Positions 58,287 through 64,000 of a stretch of 64,000 nucleotides of DNA are shown piece by piece. The DNA lies in NCBI GenBank assembly GCA_033558025.1, contig JAUCEF010000003.1, positions 2,878,001-2,942,000 on the forward strand, given 5' to 3'. Each line of letters starts with the position of its first letter. Positions within the stretch are counted from its first letter, which is position 1. The notes beneath the pieces are model-generated. The model saw only the letters and a list, made by a program, of their open reading frames with translations. It did not search any database and was not told where the DNA came from. Origin of the DNA: Phytophthora sp. 'mugwort' (taxonomy: Eukaryota; Oomycota; Peronosporomycetes; Peronosporales; Peronosporaceae). A program made the translations under genes and the position numbers.

Positions 58287-58608
58287 CGGCCATTTACAAC
58301 TGCAAAGTTTGTGAGCAGCACGATGAAGTTATACAAGCTGTGAGACCTTCATAAACTTTTATTTTCTTGACTAAAACGATGCATTTCATCCAAAATTGGG
58401 CATAAATGAAATCATGGAACGGTTCACTTATGTGTCAATTTACTAAGTAGGGTGGGACCCATCGTTAATATCCCTATTTTGGACTATCCTTTGCCCAAAA
58501 CAGCGACCATTTTCCACCAATTGGAGCGTTCATCGCTTTCGCGGCAAGTGGAAGTTTGAATTTGCTGTCGCGCCAAAGCAAGATCAGTTCCGTTTCGGCG
58601 TGCAGACC
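58287..58608. promoter_or_regulatory. Intergenic region RRP41-CXC gene
   Basis: A 322-bp spacer with no coding signal between two plus-strand genes. The last ~100 bases before 58609 (ccaattggagcgttcatcgc region) are the likely promoter. Confidence 0.3.
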
Positions 58609-60064
58609 ATGAACCACCTTTCCGCAGGCAGAGCTCGAGCGGCGCTCGCTTCAGTCTCCTCAGTTACGCAGGAGAACGAGGAGCCTGTCGATACGGAAAT
58701 CTCTACCAAGTTGCTCGTTTCCGCAGCAGGACCTCCCTCGAAAGCCCCAGGAGCAAAATTTTCCTGCTCGCAAGACACAAGCGATCGAAAGCTGCGCCGC
58801 GCGCTCCACAGCATCGATACCAACCTCCCTCGGCTGGAGGTAAATTCGCCCCGACGTCCGCTGTCGAATACGCCCTCACACAAGCTCAGAGGTTCCTTAG
58901 AAGCCACGAAAGCGCGTGGACAGACGTCGACCTCAGTACAAGTTGCTCAAGAGACCAATAAAGCTGCTGAGGGAGCGACAACAGGACACAAACGCTCTGA
59001 AACTGCAGCGGACGACGAGTCAAAGGCGCCGATTGGCTCTAACACCCAATCGGAGGAGCAGGAAGGCGAGAACTTGGCCTGGATGGACATGATGCTGGCC
59101 TTGCTTGAAAAACGCTACGGTTCCAACTCTTCGCTGCCTGTTTGCCTCACGGACCTGGAGGCGGCCAACATCTTCCAGTTGCCGCAGCGCAAGAAACTTA
59201 AGACAGGGGTCACCTCTTCTCAGGCGGCCACCAAGCACAGGAGTAGCCTGGACGCCACTAGAAGCCACACACGTGCTTGCAATGGCACGAACAACGGCAA
59301 AATGTCAGCAACCCCCAGCTCGACAAATTCGCAGCAGATCCAAGCGCGGTTTGACCAACAACAAGATAAGACTAAGGAGGACAAACGACAGCGGCTGGTG
59401 CTGCGGCATGCGCAACAGATCCAAGCGTCCAGTGTGTCTTCGTCCACGAGCTGCGGGTGCAAGACTGGTTGCCTTAAAATGTACTGCATGTGCTTCAGTT
59501 CCAGAGGCTTTTGCCACGCCGGATGCGCCTGCGACGACTGCAAGAATGGACGCAAGAACCAGACCGAACGCGTGACGGCTATCCAGAATTATTTAGCCAA
59601 CGACCCGCGCGCCTTCTCCTTCGCGTCGCTGCCTCAAGATGCGAATACAACTGGCTTCCTTCACCTCCTGCCCCAGGTACGTCACCAGCGCTACTGTGCT
59701 GAGAGCTGCAAGCCGCTAATGTATTTCTCTGCTTTTTCTACAGAAATCTAGCGCGGTCGTGATGCGCGGATGCCGCTGCAAGAAGTCCAAGTGTTTGAAG
59801 AAGTACTGCGAGTGTTTCCAGAACTGCATCTCCTGCACGTCTCACTGCCGCTGCATGGATTGCTCCAACCACAGCGAGTCCTCGGCAGCGCATCACCACG
59901 CCCACTTGCACAAGGGCAGCTTTACTACTCAAGGCAAGTGCGTCCAGTCCACCTCCAGCACCTCCCCCACCACCGGACCGAAGCCGTTCCACCCCGTACG
60001 CATCACTGTGACCAAGCAGCCTCGTCGGAATCACGTGGGCAAGACGCTGCGTCTCAATCTGTAA
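58609..60064 (+). CDS. Tesmin/TSO1-like CXC-domain protein, 462 aa
   Basis: Exons 58609-59676 and 59744-60064, joined across a 67-bp phase-0 intron. The frame is open to a GTG at 58600, but the ATG at 58609 is used. Proteins of the CRC family bind DNA through two cysteine-rich CXC domains and act in cell-cycle or developmental gene control, for example as LIN54-type MuvB subunits or plant TSO1. CXC-1 is at residues ~281-315 ([15 protein letters not shown]). CXC-2 is at ~363-397 ([16 protein letters not shown]). The linker has N-D-P-R-A-F, matching the canonical R-N-P-x-A-F. The N-terminal 270 residues are Ser/Thr-rich and probably disordered. The intron lies exactly between the two CXC units. 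Confidence 0.9.
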
Positions 60065-60622
60065 CCTGCTGCTGCAGATGCCAACGCCAGACAGCTTCAA
60101 TTACTTCAATAACGCATGCGCACCCCACAATAGACCTCTTTGTGCCAGCCCGCCAGGCTTGATCACTTCATTTGTTTTTAACAGCCCGTATGTTTATTTC
60201 ATGCTTAGTTCAAGTCATTTTGACGCCGACGTCCAAGTACGCGTCTGCATTGACACTCCACGGCCAACGACAACTCAAGCCATTTTGCAACTGCAGGACT
60301 CTGGACAAAGTACTGAAATACAAAGTACTGAAATGGGAGACTGAAATCGCCGGAACCAGCAATTAGGCGTGGCTGTAGCCCATTCGCTCATGCTCGACTG
60401 ACAGTGAGATGCACTAGTAATCTCAATTTATGTGCTGCGTGCGTTGCTGTGCTGGCCATTCAGCACTTGACGCAGTGTATTTCTTAACGTTAGAGGTACA
60501 AGCAATTAACAATCGATGCAGAGGACGAGCTGTAGCCGTCGGGTCTTGTTCTGTCCAAGGTTAAATCAGTACATCACATACCGAACCCAAGTCGAGTGTA
60601 CTACGCAACTGTCCGCCCCACA
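60065..60622. other. Intergenic stretch
   Basis: A 558-bp spacer without a supportable gene. The right end is the likely promoter of the coiled-coil gene. Confidence 0.3.
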
Positions 60623-61868
60623 ATGTCGACAACTTCACCCGCTTCCTCGAGCGACGGCAGCCACTCTGCAGAGCAGCTCACAGTCAAGAAGCGCAAACCC
60701 ACGTACCTCGTGCGCAAGGTTCGTCTCAGATCTGGCCCCGCATTGACAGGACTCTTAGCACTCACATAACCATTCCGACTCCGTGGCAGGCAGAGGAGAA
60801 GGCTCTGAAGGACGAAATTCTGCAGTTGCAGGCTCAAGTGGCAGTGCTCGAGACCAAAGGGATGCCGGCGGGTGCGGCGATCGCTGCAGACCCGGCGCTG
60901 CAACATTCAACAGCCAAGTGGAAGGTGCTAACCGACAGCGTCAAGAACCAGCAGCTCGGCGTTGCTGCAGCGCAGTCCTTGATGATGGAGTGTTCGGTGA
61001 GCTTGATGCCTCTGTGCTACTTAGAATATGATCTTTGCCAGTGTACACTTTTTATCCACTGTCTGTCACTTGTAAGCAGAGAACTCAGTACTCGCACCCG
61101 CTGCACACGCGCATTTGCCTCGAGAAGGACTGGAGAAAGCGAAGAGCGACGCTCGTGGCCATCCGGGAAAGCAAGTTGAAAACTGCGTACGAGTACGTCA
61201 TGGCGCGCAGTTTGTACGCTACCGATCGCCCCAGTCAGGACTCGAACGAGCAGTTTGAGACCGATGAAGGTGACATCTGCTCTGTGGGGAACGCTGTAGT
61301 GCGTTTCCCGGGTGTTCAGTCGCTGGAGCAGGTTTTTGAAGCCCTATGCTTCTATCTGACGAACATGGAGATCAGCATCTCGGAGAGACTGGGCCACATT
61401 ACGGTTCGAGAAGACTATGACATGATTGAAGGGTCCGCGTACAATGCGCGCATCGTGTCCAGTGACAACAATGGCATCTCAACCGAGTCGAATACGGTTG
61501 TGTTCATGCAGCTCGTTGAAAAGGATGATCCTCGGTTTGGCGGTGAGTCGTGCGGAGTCGTGGCTTCTGATTGCGTGGATGAGGATGAATTGTATCCGTA
61601 CAAAACGTCCGAGCATGTTCGCAAGGACATTTCGGGTGCTATTGTACTTACAGCTAGCAGAGAGCAAAAGCACGAAGCACTGGATGGCTCTGGAGGTAGG
61701 GAGAGTGGTGAGTTGGTCGTCACCATGCGTCGCACAGGCTACTTGAAGCTGCATCACCCTGCATTTCCGATATCTCCTTTAGCGCAGCAAGAGCTCGAAG
61801 CAGGGATTGCCGATTGGGGCGCTGTGATGATCAAGGCGATGCGTGAAATTCTGTATGCCCGATCGTGA
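60623..61868 (+). CDS. Coiled-coil oomycete family protein, 363 aa
   Basis: Three exons, 60623-60718, 60790-60996 and 61080-61868, all phase 0, with introns of 71 and 83 bp. The short N-terminus is Ser-rich and leads into a basic stretch (V-K-K-R-K-P-T-Y-L-V-R-K). A leucine-heptad-like coil follows (A-L-K-D-E-I-L-Q-L-Q-A-Q-V-A-V-L-E), which together look bZIP-like, but the usual N-x-x-x-A basic signature is missing. The long C-terminal part (residues ~110-363) contains D-W-R-K-R-R-A-T-L-V-A-I-R-E-S-K-L and I-T-V-R-E-D-Y-D-M-I, and may be a START-like fold. From memory it resembles a large oomycete family sometimes labelled M96 mating-specific; I could not check this. A decayed tandem copy follows. 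Confidence 0.75.
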
Positions 61869-62173
61869 GCGTTTCAGTCGTCCTTAATGTGTCAAATACC
61901 AGAGCAACCGTCAAAGCAACTTCAGCTGACTTCTCCGTTTGGCAGGCGATGTGAGTAAGTTGACTCGCAATCGCTTTGCCCAAGCCAACTGCTTTTTTTG
62001 CCGCTCACCTCAATGGAATACCTGGTACAGCCTCGAAATGGCGCAATTCAAAAGACCCGACGAGGTTTTTGCCAGCACCTCAAGAACTTACGATTGAGTG
62101 CATAGTGAGGAAAAATACTTTTCGCCGCGGTCGCTGACGTGGCTGCTGACCGTTTTACTCTTTCTTCTACGCA
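61869..62173. other. Spacer between the coiled-coil gene and its decayed copy
   Basis: No gene is seen. Its right end reads like the intron-2 acceptor region of the neighbouring gene (a pyrimidine-rich stretch ending in cgcag at ~62174), consistent with a DNA-level tandem duplication. Confidence 0.35.
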
Positions 62174-62870
62174 GAGAAGGCAATACTCGAATCCGCTGTG
62201 CACAAGAAGAACTGGAGTGATTGGCTCGCTATTCGGGAGGAGAAGTTGCCAAGTACGTGATGGTAGCACCGAACAGACAGACCAAGGGCAATTCTTAAGC
62301 GAAATCTAATAGGCAGGTAACGTTGACGTTTTGTCCTCATTTCTGCGGTTGGGTGCGATCGTTTGGAAAAGTGTTTGAGGCACTTAGGTTTTATCTGACA
62401 AATCTGAAGACCAGCATCTCGGGGCTGGTGGGAATGGAGAGAAGACTATGACATGATTGAAGGCGCAGCGCTCAACACGAGCATTTTTCCAAGCGACAAC
62501 GACGGTATCATGAACACCGAGCGCTTTGACGAGGAGGATTTTTGGTTTGGCGTGTGCTGCTGTGGCATCCGGTAGCTTCTATGAGAACAGAATTTCCGTG
62601 CAGGTCATCCAAGCACATTCGAAAGGACATTTTTTTTGTGCGCAATAGTGATGACAGCGAAGCAGCGAGTGACGGTGGAGACGAAGAATGAGCTGCAAGA
62701 TGGTAACGATCCCCCCCCCCCGACGACGATGAGGTAGTAGTCACTCTGCGACGCAGGCCACTTGACTATTCCTCCCAAAAGTTTCCTATTTTGCGCTCAG
62801 CAGGAAATGGAAGCTGAATCAGAAACTGGAGTGATACTTCGAGATTATGCGCCAAGTACTGTATGCCTCA
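62174..62870 (+). pseudogene. Decayed tandem copy of the coiled-coil family gene
   Basis: Blocks match exon 3 of the upstream gene in order. Near 62174-62255 the copy parallels gene positions 61080-61180. At 62365-62520 it shares a long segment including gaagactatgacatgattgaagg, which is also in the gene at ~61410. Near 62610-62640 it parallels the H-V-R-K-D-I part of the gene. Near 62800-62860 it parallels the C-terminal end. The copy starts just after an acceptor-like ag, so it includes intron sequence and is not a retrocopy. Stops, frameshifts and a run of 11 C (62711-62721) kill it. Confidence 0.65.
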
Positions 62871-63776
62871 TTGATCAGATCCCTCAAGCTCGTACTGTAT
62901 TGCTGCTTACTCAACGTACTGTATCGCCCGTCGTGGAAAAATACCTCGCAAGGAGAATAACCCGTCGCATCGTGGCATCGGATGTCGACCACAAGCTGTC
63001 AACGGAATCAGATGCGACGACATTCTCTCTGTTGGAAAGCCTGGAGCTGTCGGTGGACGAGCGCTGTGTCTGGATTTCTCCAGACGCAGAGCAGCAAGGG
63101 CACACTACCGATGGACAATCTGGTGTATACCGACGTCTATTACTAAACAAGTTCGCTGACAGTTCGTCACTGTTCGTCACTGTCAGCGAACTCGTTTAGT
63201 AATAGACGTCCGTGATCGCAATCAATACGAGCGTTCATTCAGCGTGCAGAAGTGAAAGTATAGAATGACGAGCGTGACTCGAGGCTGCGATTGTGGACAA
63301 AACTGACTACCGTAGAACGCAGTGCTTCCCTTCAAGACCAGAAGAGTGGTGAGTTTATCGCTGGAATGCTTCGCTCATCTCCCGCGTTGATCTTGGGACA
63401 GACAGCGGCAATGCGGTGCCTTGTGGCGGATTTGCGTTCAATTATGGACGGCAATACGGATTCAACTCGCGCGACGCAACAATTTGATTTATTTCGTTGT
63501 TGACGTGCAGATCGGATACTGTACATGGACTCCCGAGACGTTAGGCTATCCTTGCAGTGGTTCAACTCAACTCGACCCAATACAAACGCCTTTGAATTCA
63601 ACTTTATTATTCTTGATCACATAACATAACTACTTTTTTTTACTTCTTACTTGCAATTTGGCGGCACGCTCTTATCAATTGCTCAGTGCCGCGCTGTTAA
63701 AATCTCTCCTGTCTCCGTCCACTTCTAGATAGATGCTTCATCGTCTTTATCCCCCGTCATAATTTGCTTTCCACTG
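62871..63776. other. Geneless stretch with a strong hairpin
   Basis: Plus-strand sequence from 62762 is open to 63199, but only its start belongs to the decayed copy. The rest has no recognisable domain and runs into the hairpin at 63132-63210. From 63211 to 63776 nothing is recognised. The right end is the 3' flank of the minus-strand kinase. Confidence 0.35.
63132..63210. repeat. 31-bp arm hairpin (inverted repeat)
   Basis: The left arm 63132-63162 and right arm 63180-63210 are reverse complements with one mismatch. They enclose a 17-base loop that holds a near-tandem gttcgtcact repeat. It could be the fold-back tip of a small transposon or MITE, or an RNA hairpin. Confidence 0.85.
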
Positions 63777-64000
63777 TCAGACTGCGATGAGACTACGCTC
63801 AGTGTGAGCTGTAGCCAGCATCGCAGGGTGCTCCAGCACTTCCCGCATGCTCCCCAGTCGCTTGGCTGGGTCCACAGTGAGCATCTTGGCCAGTAGATCC
63901 ATCGTCGCAGCCGAGAAGAGGTGATCCATATTCCACAGCTTGAGCACGCCCCGGCACCCAACGGTCTTAACGAGCTCGAAGCCGCGGCACTCAGGGAACG
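63777..64000 (-). CDS. Protein kinase, C-terminal end only (partial)
   Basis: The minus-strand frame runs in from beyond the right edge and stops at 63777-63779 (tga). The visible ~73 residues are the last part of a kinase C-lobe. A G-F-E-L-V-K-T-V-G-C segment is followed by L-L-A-K-M-L-T-V-D-P-A-K-R-L-G-S-M-R-E-V-L-E-H-P, the standard subdomain XI pattern (D-P-x-x-R...H-P). It resembles the equivalent part of the two kinases at 25.4 and 31.7 kb (K-M-L-Q-I-D-P-R-R-R-I-S) and is likely a third, more distant family member. Its start and active site are outside the window. Confidence 0.8.
   Translation of the reverse strand, partial: FPECRGFELVKTVGCRGVLKLWNMDHLFSAATMDLLAKMLTVDPAKRLGSMREVLEHPAMLATAHTERSLIAV

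Noticed and set aside
1..64000. CRISPR arrays, rRNA genes, bacterial operons
   Set aside because: No regularly spaced short repeats with unique spacers, no rRNA-like blocks, and clear eukaryotic introns.

Overview
The window looks like nuclear DNA of an oomycete, most likely Phytophthora or a close relative. The host genes carry few, very short GT-AG introns (49-83 bp). The signalling proteins have oomycete-style architectures: a protein with five tandem RGS domains, small HRD-x-S kinases and a DOCK GEF. The repeats are typical Phytophthora classes: Ty1/copia, a Ty3/gypsy chromovirus, pogo/jerky-type and Tc1-type transposases, and a tRNA-headed SINE-like piece. The organism call is inference from content; no marker gene settles the species.

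Layout: (1) 1-5.8 kb has a degenerate ~300-bp tandem repeat, a minus-strand IQ-motif/zinc-finger protein and a small plus-strand gene. (2) 6.4-23 kb is a graveyard of mobile elements: a pogo-like transposase with an internal tandem duplication, a SINE-like fragment, a Tc1/IS630-type transposase, a near-complete decayed copia element with both LTRs and a nested solo LTR, a second copia pol remnant and a minus-strand gypsy gag remnant. (3) 25.3-32.6 kb is a host gene island. Two kinase genes in inverted orientation share a near-identical 725-bp core and flank a short/branched-chain-type acyl-CoA dehydrogenase and a five-RGS-domain protein. (4) 34-49 kb is a second repeat block: a pogo-like pseudogene split by an insertion, a frameshifted Fanzor (eukaryotic TnpB-like RNA-guided nuclease) pseudogene, a jerky-like pseudogene, and a Ty3/gypsy chromovirus that carries a long open frame on its opposite strand. 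(5) 49.5-64 kb is a dense housekeeping block: PAM18/TIM14, a 2086-residue DOCK-family GEF in five exons, exosome RRP41, a tesmin/TSO1-like CXC protein, a coiled-coil oomycete family protein with a decayed tandem copy, and the 3' end of a third kinase.

The host genes do not form a pathway. The RGS protein, the DOCK GEF and the kinases are signalling genes; PAM18, the acyl-CoA dehydrogenase and RRP41 are housekeeping. The most notable find is the Fanzor relic, in which residues of the RuvC-like catalytic triad can still be located although the frame is broken. Exon joins were worked out by hand from splice sites and reading phase. No similarity search was run, so family names rest on recognised motifs.
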